DNA of 24,750 nucleotides from JAGLWP01 sp964444095 (GTDB lineage: Archaea > Nanobdellota > Nanobdellia > Pacearchaeales > GW2011-AR1), in NCBI GenBank assembly GCA_964444095.1, contig CAYUEW010000009.1:1-24750 (forward strand), given 5' to 3'. The position numbers and the translations under genes were made by a program. This document shows positions 1 through 5,807 of this stretch, in pieces. Position 1 is the stretch's first letter; each line of letters begins with the position of its first letter. The notes below the pieces were generated by a model, which did no database searches, was not told the origin of the DNA, and saw only the letters and a list, made by a program, of their open reading frames with translations.

Positions 1-66
1 TTATCGATACTCTCTTCTCGAGCATAGATATTATTTGATTATTCTTCTTTGTTTATCGATACTCTC
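1..66. repeat. 14-bp direct repeat flanking the tfs stop codon
   Basis: TTATCGATACTCTC occurs at 1-14 and again at 53-66. The second copy is the last codons and stop of tfs (EYR-stop on the minus strand). The first copy lies downstream of it and ends with the same stop triplet, with no gene confirmed between. Confidence 0.7.
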
Positions 67-358
67 GCCAAGTGTGTTCGCACTTTGTGCATTTGAAGAA
101 TTTGGTTTCTGCTTCGTCGCCTGAACGTGTTTGGACTGTCCAGAAATATGCTTGGTCGTTTCCACATTCTGAACACTTTTCTTTTATTATTGGAGAAACT
201 TGCATGTTTTTTTTCACGACTGCAATTTCTGTTTTTTCTCCTATTTTTTCACAAGTAGTTAATTCGATTTTATTTTTTGCGACGTAATTGCATCTTGCAC
301 AAGCATTTTTCTTTCCTTTATTGATTAAAACTGCTCCGCATTTAGGACAGAATTCCAT
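53..358 (-). CDS. tfs: Transcription factor S (TFS, TFIIS-like RNA polymerase cleavage factor)
   Basis: The 101-residue protein has the two zinc ribbons of archaeal TFS. The N-terminal one uses Cys4, Cys7, Cys20 and Cys23; the C-terminal one uses Cys62, Cys65, Cys90 and Cys93. Between the second pair of cysteines lies TRSGDEAET, with the acidic pair Asp81-Glu82. In the TFIIS/TFS family this acidic hairpin enters the RNA polymerase secondary channel and stimulates cleavage of backtracked RNA. I chose ATG at 358 over an in-frame TTG at 370 because a strong Shine-Dalgarno GGAGGT (364-369) lies just upstream of the ATG and would otherwise be coding. A TATA-like box at about 395-404 would start the mRNA near 374. 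The length is normal for the family and the identification is firm. Confidence 0.95.
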   Translation of the reverse strand: MEFCPKCGAVLINKGKKNACARCNYVAKNKIELTTCEKIGEKTEIAVVKKNMQVSPIIKEKCSECGNDQAYFWTVQTRSGDEAETKFFKCTKCEHTWREYR

Positions 359-394
359 TGTGACCTCCAACCATTTTTACTTTTGTTTGATTTC

Positions 395-404
395 ATTTAA
401 AAAC
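395..404 (-). promoter_or_regulatory. TATA-like box of tfs
   Basis: The minus strand reads TTTTTAAATG here, about 25 nt before position 374. That gives tfs a short leader carrying GGAGGT, unlike most genes in the window, which appear leaderless. An out-of-frame ATG at 374 coincides with the predicted RNA start. Confidence 0.5.
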
Positions 405-409
405 CTTTC

Positions 410-1078
410 TTAATTTTCTTGGCATATTCCTTTTTCAGATTCTGTTCTTAAATGTTCAAAAAATATTAATTTTCCCCAGCCGAGATAGGGGACGATTCGG
501 AATGCGGCTTTTCCTACGATTTGTTCTGCTTTTATTTCTCTTTCATCGACGCCTAAAACATTATTCGCAGGGTTTAAACTTTGGGCATTGTTATCTCCAA
601 TTGTTGTGAAAATTAATTCTCCATCCTTTTCTTCAATATTGATTATTCTATGAATGACTGGCACACCGCGTGTTCCAGAATTAAATGCAATAATGTTCCC
701 AATTTGTAGATTTTCTGGTTTTGCACCAATTAAAAAGATGATGTCTCCTTTTGTGAATCCTCGTCGGAATTTGCTTAAAAATCCTCCTTCAAAATCTTCT
801 TTTGAAATCCCTAATGCTTCATATTTGTTATCATGTTGTTCCCACCAATTATCATAAACCGAGAAGACGGTTCCTTCATGATGCATACTGCAGGATTCAA
901 CAATTGCGAGAGGTAATGCAGTGCCTGTGATTAAACTTAAGCCAGGGAAAAAAATAAATTTTATGAATATAAACAAAAAGATGAGCGAGAAAATCCAACC
1001 TTTCGCACTATTGTCTTTCCATAAGAGAAACCAGAATTTCTTAAAGAATTTTCTTACACCTTCCCCTTTTTTACTCAT
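410..1078 (-). CDS. Signal peptidase I, archaeal Sec11-like (S26 family)
   Basis: This 222-residue protein would cleave signal peptides from exported proteins at the outer face of the membrane. It has a basic N-terminus and one strong membrane segment at about residues 29-50. The Ser-Met motif (SCSM, Ser64) carries the expected nucleophile. A His at residue 143 (VIHRI) stands where bacterial enzymes have Lys, as in archaeal and eukaryotic Sec11 types, and GDNN follows at 161-164. The segment between the Ser motif and GDIIFL (residues 70-110) is longer and more charged than in simple Sec11 proteins. I infer this is a lineage insertion. A TATA-like box at 1100-1108 lies 26 nt upstream of the ATG, so the mRNA is probably leaderless. 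The family call is firm. Confidence 0.9.
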   Translation of the reverse strand: MSKKGEGVRKFFKKFWFLLWKDNSAKGWIFSLIFLFIFIKFIFFPGLSLITGTALPLAIVESCSMHHEGTVFSVYDNWWEQHDNKYEALGISKEDFEGGFLSKFRRGFTKGDIIFLIGAKPENLQIGNIIAFNSGTRGVPVIHRIINIEEKDGELIFTTIGDNNAQSLNPANNVLGVDEREIKAEQIVGKAAFRIVPYLGWGKLIFFEHLRTESEKGICQEN

Positions 1079-1148
1079 TAGAATATTTAATCAAGAGTGT
1101 TTTTAAAATGTTGGTTGTTATTTTTTCAAATCTAAAAATCACCATAAC

Positions 1149-1192
1149 ATTTAAATAGTATCTATTCTGATGTATATACGAAGTGTATACAC
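1149..1192 (+). promoter_or_regulatory. Promoter and operator-like palindromes of the AbrB-cdc48 operon
   Basis: A TATA-like ATTTAAATA lies at 1149-1157, predicting transcription start near 1178-1180. Two perfect palindromes sit at that point: GTATATAC (1172-1179) and GTGTATACAC (1183-1192). Their position over the predicted start is typical of repressor operators. The downstream gene encodes an AbrB-type DNA-binding protein, so autoregulation is a reasonable inference. I cannot exclude that GTATATAC itself is an alternative TATA box. Confidence 0.5.
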
Positions 1193-1208
1193 ACCTCTTT
1201 TCAACCCC

Positions 1209-1232
1209 GGTCACATTCTAACCAATGTGGCC
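1209..1232 (+). promoter_or_regulatory. Hairpin in the 5' leader of the AbrB-cdc48 operon
   Basis: GGTCACATT (1209-1217) and AATGTGGCC (1224-1232) can form a 9-bp stem, including one G-U pair, around the loop CTAACC. The stem ends 9 nt before the chosen ATG at 1242. No Shine-Dalgarno is visible between them. Most other promoters here give no leader at all, so a roughly 60-nt leader with a stem is unusual and may control translation. Confidence 0.55.
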
Positions 1233-1241
1233 ATTTATACT

Positions 1242-1601
1242 ATGACAGATATATTCGACAACGAAATTTTGTGTAAGAAATGCAACGTCAAAATGCAGAA
1301 AGCAAAAGCAGTAAAAAATGGTTTTGTCCTTAGGCTTATGGTGTGTCCAAAATGCCACGCGAAAATCGTTCATCCACTTGACGAGCAAGAATACCACAAG
1401 TTTATAAATTTAAAAAATAAAACTTTTCATGTAAAAATGAGACTTGTTGGAAATAGTTATGCTGTTTCAATTCCAAAAGAAATAGTTTCCTTTCTGAACG
1501 AGCAAGAAAAAGTAATGAACAATATGGTAAAATTATGTTTAGACGACATCGGAAGATTGTCTGTAAATTTTAGGGAGGAGTTAGAAGACAATGGCGAATA
1601 A
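1242..1601 (+). CDS. Zinc-ribbon and AbrB/SpoVT-domain transcriptional regulator
   Basis: This 119-residue protein has an N-terminal zinc ribbon (Cys11, Cys14, Cys35, Cys38). It is followed by an AbrB/SpoVT-like swapped-hairpin segment at about residues 62-105, with the signature RLVGNSYAVSIPKEIV. Proteins of this type bind DNA as dimers and regulate transcription. The reading frame stays open upstream to an ATG at 1170, but that position lies before the predicted RNA start near 1178 and its codons overlap the promoter palindromes and the leader hairpin, so I start at 1242. The 3' end overlaps the cdc48 start by 11 bp, so the two are co-transcribed and probably translationally coupled. I infer that it controls its own operon and therefore Cdc48 levels. 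The specific target is not visible. Confidence 0.8.
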   Translation: MTDIFDNEILCKKCNVKMQKAKAVKNGFVLRLMVCPKCHAKIVHPLDEQEYHKFINLKNKTFHVKMRLVGNSYAVSIPKEIVSFLNEQEKVMNNMVKLCLDDIGRLSVNFREELEDNGE

Positions 1602-3921
1602 ATCAATCAAATTGAAAGTTGTTGAAGCATTGCAAGACGATGCGTATAAAGGAATCGCGCGAATAGATGCAGAGATAATGCGAGATTTGGGAATTAACAG
1701 GGGAGACGCTATTTTAATTAAAGGTAATCGAGAAACTGTTGCAATTGCTGACAGAGCTTACCCGGCAGATGTTGGTGAAGGAATTATTCGAATAGATGGT
1801 ATCTTGAGACGAAATTCTAAAACTGGAATTGGTGAAGTTGTTTCTGTTGTAAAAGCAGAAGTTAAAGAAGCAAAGAAAATAATTATTGCTCCGGCACAAA
1901 AAGGAATTATGGTTCATGGTGACCCAGAAGGTTTGAAAAAAGGATTGCTCGGACGAACTGTTTTGAAGGGAGATATTGTTGTTTTAGGTGGAGTTCAAAG
2001 AAGAAAAGATTTGATGTCTGAAGAGTTTGGAGACATGAATGATGTTTTTGGGAATTTAAACGAAATTCTTGGAGGCATGGGTTTTGGAAATCTCGGGGGG
2101 ACCATCACGCAGATAAGATTTGTTGTTGTGTCTGCAAATCCGAACCAGCCTTGTTATATTTCTGAAAATACAGAAGTAATTCTAAATCCAAAAGCTGTTG
2201 AAATCAGCGATGAAAAATTTCCAGAAATTACTTATGAAGATATTGGTGGTTTGAATGAAGGGATAAAGAAGATTCGGGAAATGGTAGAAATACCATTGAA
2301 GCACCCTGAAATTTTCGAGAGATTGGGAGTTCAACCGCCGAAAGGAATTTTGTTGCATGGGCCTCCTGGAACAGGTAAAACTTTATTGGCGAAAGCAGTT
2401 GCGAATGAATCAGAAGCGAACTTTATTTTATTGAACGGACCAGAAATTATGAGTAAATTTTACGGAGAGAGTGAGAAAAAGATTAGAACTATTTTTGAAG
2501 ATGCAGAGAAGACTGCGCCCTCAATTATTTTTATTGATGAAATTGATGCTATTGCTCCGAAGCGAGAAGAAGTTACAGGCGAAGTTGAGCGGAGAGTAGT
2601 TAGCCAACTTTTGACAATGATGGACGGTTTGAAAGGAAGAGGAAAAGTTATTGTTATTGGTGCAACAAATCGAGTTAATGCTCTTGACCCTGCGTTGAGG
2701 CGACCTGGAAGATTTGATAGAGAATTAGAAATTAATGTTCCTGGAACAACTGGGCGACTTGCAATTCTTAAGATTCATACGAGAGGAATGCCTTTGGATA
2801 AAAATGTTAATTTGGACGAGCTTGCAGGTTTGACTCATGGATTTGTTGGCGCAGATTTGGAAGCGTTGGCGAAAGAAGCTGCGATGAATGTTTTGAGAAA
2901 ATTATTCCCTAAGATGGAGCTTGATAGTGAAGAACAAATTCCTAAAGAAGTTTTAGAGCAGTTGATTGTAAAGCAAGAAAATTTTATGGAAGCATTGAAA
3001 ATTGTGCGACCTTCTGCAATGAGGGAAGTTTTTGTTGAAGCGCCGAATGTTGATTGGAATTCTATTGGGGGATTAGGCAATATTAAGTTGGAATTAAAAG
3101 AAGCTGTTGAATGGCCGATAAAATATCCTGAGAGTTTTGAGAGAATGGGTATTCGACCTTCAAGGGGAATTTTACTTTATGGTCCTCCTGGAACAGGTAA
3201 AACCCTTTTGGCGAAAGCTGTTGCAAAAGAATCAGAAGCGAATTTTATTCAAGTTAAAGGCCCAAGTTTATTGAGTATGTGGGTTGGTAAATCTGAAGAA
3301 GGTATGAGAAAAATTTTTGAGAGAGCAAGACAGGTAGCGCCATGTGTTATTTTCTTCGATGAAATTGATTCCTTGGCTGGAAAGCGAGGAATAGATGCAG
3401 GGTCAAAAGTTACTGAGCGTGTTTTGAATCAATTGTTAGCAGAGATGGACGGGCTCGAGGAATTGAATGATGTTCTTGTTATTGGTGCGACAAATCGTCC
3501 AGATATGTTGGATCCTGCTTTATTGCGTCCAGGAAGATTTGATAGAATCTTGTTAGTGAATGCTCCTGAAGAAGAAGGAAGATTTGGAATTTTGCAAATT
3601 AAGACACAGAATACTCCTGTAGGTAACGGGAAGAAAATTTTAACTGCGAAAGAAAAGGAGAAGCTTTTGAAAGAAATTTCGAAAAAGACAGACGGTTACA
3701 CAGGAGCAGATTTGGATTCAGTAGTTCGAGAAGCTGCAATGTTCGCGCTTAGAGAATCTACCAGTGCAACTCAAGTTCAAAAAGAACACTTTGAAAAAGC
3801 TTTGAAAAAAGTTAAACCAAGTATAACAGGTTCAATGATTGATACTTACAAAAAGATTGAAGAGAATTATTTGAAATCTGCAAAAGCAGCACTTCCTTTG
3901 GAAAATAGTTATTTGGGATAA
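1591..3921 (+). CDS. cdc48: Cdc48/VAT family AAA+ ATPase
   Basis: This 776-residue double-ring unfoldase extracts and unfolds proteins, in archaea usually for the proteasome. The N-terminal domain (about residues 1-190) is the double-psi barrel type. It carries a Gly/Phe/Met-rich insert at about 138-170. D1 has Walker A GPPGTGKT at about 257, Walker B IIFIDEID and the pore loop KFYGES. D2 has Walker A at about 531, Walker B VIFFDEID and the pore loop SMWVGKSE. Both domains have GATNR sensor motifs and RRPGRFDR/LRPGRFDR arginine motifs. The C-terminus ends SYLG and lacks a clear Hb-Tyr-X proteasome-docking tail. ATG 1591 is preceded by GGGAGGAG (1573-1580) inside the upstream gene. Length and domain order are normal. 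Confidence 0.96.
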   Translation: MANKSIKLKVVEALQDDAYKGIARIDAEIMRDLGINRGDAILIKGNRETVAIADRAYPADVGEGIIRIDGILRRNSKTGIGEVVSVVKAEVKEAKKIIIAPAQKGIMVHGDPEGLKKGLLGRTVLKGDIVVLGGVQRRKDLMSEEFGDMNDVFGNLNEILGGMGFGNLGGTITQIRFVVVSANPNQPCYISENTEVILNPKAVEISDEKFPEITYEDIGGLNEGIKKIREMVEIPLKHPEIFERLGVQPPKGILLHGPPGTGKTLLAKAVANESEANFILLNGPEIMSKFYGESEKKIRTIFEDAEKTAPSIIFIDEIDAIAPKREEVTGEVERRVVSQLLTMMDGLKGRGKVIVIGATNRVNALDPALRRPGRFDRELEINVPGTTGRLAILKIHTRGMPLDKNVNLDELAGLTHGFVGADLEALAKEAAMNVLRKLFPKMELDSEEQIPKEVLEQLIVKQENFMEALKIVRPSAMREVFVEAPNVDWNSIGGLGNIKLELKEAVEWPIKYPESFERMGIRPSRGILLYGPPGTGKTLLAKAVAKESEANFIQVKGPSLLSMWVGKSEEGMRKIFERARQVAPCVIFFDEIDSLAGKRGIDAGSKVTERVLNQLLAEMDGLEELNDVLVIGATNRPDMLDPALLRPGRFDRILLVNAPEEEGRFGILQIKTQNTPVGNGKKILTAKEKEKLLKEISKKTDGYTGADLDSVVREAAMFALRESTSATQVQKEHFEKALKKVKPSITGSMIDTYKKIEENYLKSAKAALPLENSYLG

Positions 3922-4824
3922 TTATTCTGTTGTTACAATTACACATTCTTTTTCAATAAGAATTGTATTTTCTGACTGGGCAACTTTGCTCCCTTTTAAT
4001 TCTACTAATTGTGCAAAATTATGTAAGTTGCCATTATCTTCAAGTTGTCTTAAACCAAATAATGCTTTTGTACCTAGTACATTTACCACCCATCTTGAAC
4101 AGAAAGGAAGAGTTTGGTATTTTTCAATTATAAATTCTAAAACATCTCTTGCAATTTCACTTCTGGGCATTTTATCATTTGTTAAAGCGTAGATTCCAGA
4201 AGGACTTCCATCATGCACTTTTCCATTTCCGTTTGTAGAGAATGGTTCTATTGCATAAAGTCCGTTTTTTAAAGGAATGTCTGTTTGGTCGTTTATGTTT
4301 GGAATAGTAAGTCCAGCGTGAAGTTCATACTGGTCCATTTCATGCCCAGATAAATTTACAATGGGAGAAAAGCCATGAGACTCAATTGTTTCCTGAACTA
4401 TTTTTCCAATTCCTCCTGTGGTCGGATTGCCTTCTTTTACAAATTTAATCGCATTGTCTAAAGCTTGCTTTGAAGCTTCGATTAATTTTTTGTTTTCTTC
4501 GTTATTTTCTAAATCAATGGAAAAGGCAGTATCAGAAGTCCAGCCGTCTACATGTGCTCCAAAATCTACTTTCAAAAGTCCGTGGGCAAGGGTTTCATCA
4601 TTATGCGAAGGAGTATAATGTGCTGCAATATTGTCTATGCTCAAATTTGTTGGGAATGAGGGTTCTCCTCCCAATTCTTTTATTTTGTTTTCTATTTTTT
4701 CAGCGATTTCTAATAGTGGCACGCCTTTTTTTATCAAGGGTTTGATATAAACTTTAATTTGTTTAGCTATTTCCCCTGCGAGAATTATCTTTTCTTTCTG
4801 TGTTTTGCTTTTTTTACTATCCAT
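3922..4824 (-). CDS. map: Methionine aminopeptidase, type II
   Basis: This 300-residue enzyme removes the initiator methionine from new proteins. It has the pita-bread fold signatures. The metal ligands are visible as Asp87 (VDFGAHVDG), Asp98 (SDTAF), His161 (SGHEM), Glu193 (AIEPF) and Glu285 (SENTIL). His69 and His169 match the substrate-binding histidines of the family. The length and the insert between about 195 and 265 fit the archaeal/eukaryotic type II class. The ATG at 4824 lies 40 bp inside the 3' end of the upstream small membrane protein, so translation is probably coupled. The gene meets cdc48 tail to tail, with the two stop codons immediately adjacent. Confidence 0.95.
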   Translation of the reverse strand: MDSKKSKTQKEKIILAGEIAKQIKVYIKPLIKKGVPLLEIAEKIENKIKELGGEPSFPTNLSIDNIAAHYTPSHNDETLAHGLLKVDFGAHVDGWTSDTAFSIDLENNEENKKLIEASKQALDNAIKFVKEGNPTTGGIGKIVQETIESHGFSPIVNLSGHEMDQYELHAGLTIPNINDQTDIPLKNGLYAIEPFSTNGNGKVHDGSPSGIYALTNDKMPRSEIARDVLEFIIEKYQTLPFCSRWVVNVLGTKALFGLRQLEDNGNLHNFAQLVELKGSKVAQSENTILIEKECVIVTTE

Positions 4825-5039
4825 CTTATTAATATAAACAATAATGTGATTCCTGCATATGCTATAAATGCATAAATTCCTATCGCGAACATTACTGCAA
4901 CAATGATTACGCCGAGATCATTTACAGAGTCCATTTTCACACTCCACATAATTGTCCAGAGTAGGATTAGCCCCCCAAAGATAAACCAAAGGATTTTTAG
5001 GATTTTGGATGCTATTTTCTTGTTTTTTGCTTTACTCAT
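4785..5039 (-). CDS. Small two-helix membrane protein, unknown function
   Basis: This 84-residue protein has a basic N-terminus, two hydrophobic segments (about residues 15-32 and 42-72, the second possibly spanning more than once) and a very basic C-terminus ending in KHRKKR. I do not recognise a family. It precedes map and overlaps it by 40 bp in another frame, which suggests co-transcription. Its ATG is about 27 nt from the centre of the palindromic TATA box at 5063-5070, which is shared with the divergent gene at 5091. Reality is supported by the promoter and the composition, not by homology. Confidence 0.65.
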   Translation of the reverse strand: MSKAKNKKIASKILKILWFIFGGLILLWTIMWSVKMDSVNDLGVIIVAVMFAIGIYAFIAYAGITLLFILIRWIVKKAKHRKKR

Positions 5040-5062
5040 AGTATTCTTGTAAATGGAAATCT

Positions 5063-5070
5063 ATTTAAAT
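5063..5070. promoter_or_regulatory. Palindromic TATA box shared by two divergent genes
   Basis: ATTTAAAT is a perfect palindrome lying between divergent ATG codons at 5039 (minus) and 5091 (plus), about 27 and 25 nt from its centre. No second TATA-like box is visible in the 51-bp gap. One site therefore probably directs leaderless transcription both ways. Confidence 0.6.
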
Positions 5071-5090
5071 TACTTTTGGAGTGGTTTTGC

Positions 5091-5807
5091 ATGGAAGAAA
5101 TAAGGAATTCAGCGAAAATAGTGAATTTTCCAGCAGGGCAAATGAAGGGAAGTCAGGTTGGGTTATATACAAATCAAAGGAGAATTGAAGGAGAATATGA
5201 AAGAGTTCTCGCACCAATTCAGGTTAAATCTGCTGGAAGAATATCAACACTTTTACCTGCTAAAAGATCTCATGCGACTGGAGCTTTTGCTCATCCAGAA
5301 AAAGAAAGTCTAAGGGAATTACAGAGTTTATCTGCTTCTGGGAGAGTTTTAGAAACTGTGAAAGAAACTTATGTTCCTCAAAATAGCGCTTCAATTGAAT
5401 CTGCAGTATACAAACCAATTGATTTTGAACCAATAAAAAAAGAAGATTTCTCAAAATTTATTTATCAAGCTGAAAGATTGGTTGAAGTAAATGGTAAGAA
5501 ATATGCTATGAAAATAGAGAAAATAATTCATAGAGGAGAGGAAATCTTTTTTGGAATTATTAATAATCAACTTGCTAAATATACGATTTCTAATGAGAAT
5601 GGTAAGAAAGAAATAAATTTGCAAAGCGTGGAAAAAATAAATGGCGAACAAAATAATTTTCAATATTTAGAAGAAAGAGCAATGCAAGAATTGTCTGAAT
5701 TGGAAAAAAAAGCATTGCAAAAAATAAAACCAGCATATTCTGTAAATTGGCCTAATTATTCTGAGGAATATGGGCACCAAGATAGAAAAGCTTCTGGATT
5801 GTATTAA
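5091..5807 (+). CDS. Soluble protein of unknown function
   Basis: This 238-residue protein has no signal peptide or membrane segment and no motif I recognise. Residues 1-60 are low in predicted structure, with several Gly, Ser and Arg. The middle (about 115-185) is a mix of hydrophobic and charged residues that could form a small beta-rich domain (KFIYQAERLVEVNGKKYAMK and following). Residues about 190-220 are Glu/Lys/Gln-rich and probably helical. The start is the ATG at 5091, 25 nt after the shared TATA box. An in-frame TTG at 5076 is upstream of the expected RNA start. The stop overlaps the convergent PolB stop by 4 bp. No function can be proposed. Confidence 0.7.
   Translation: MEEIRNSAKIVNFPAGQMKGSQVGLYTNQRRIEGEYERVLAPIQVKSAGRISTLLPAKRSHATGAFAHPEKESLRELQSLSASGRVLETVKETYVPQNSASIESAVYKPIDFEPIKKEDFSKFIYQAERLVEVNGKKYAMKIEKIIHRGEEIFFGIINNQLAKYTISNENGKKEINLQSVEKINGEQNNFQYLEERAMQELSELEKKALQKIKPAYSVNWPNYSEEYGHQDRKASGLY

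Noticed and set aside
1170..1241. Extension of the AbrB regulator to the ATG at 1170
   Set aside because: This ATG precedes the predicted transcription start, and the added codons cover palindromes and a hairpin instead of a conserved domain.
4470..4745. Plus-strand frame antisense to map
   Set aside because: Map carries all catalytic residues in the opposite strand, and the antisense frame has no promoter or recognisable composition.
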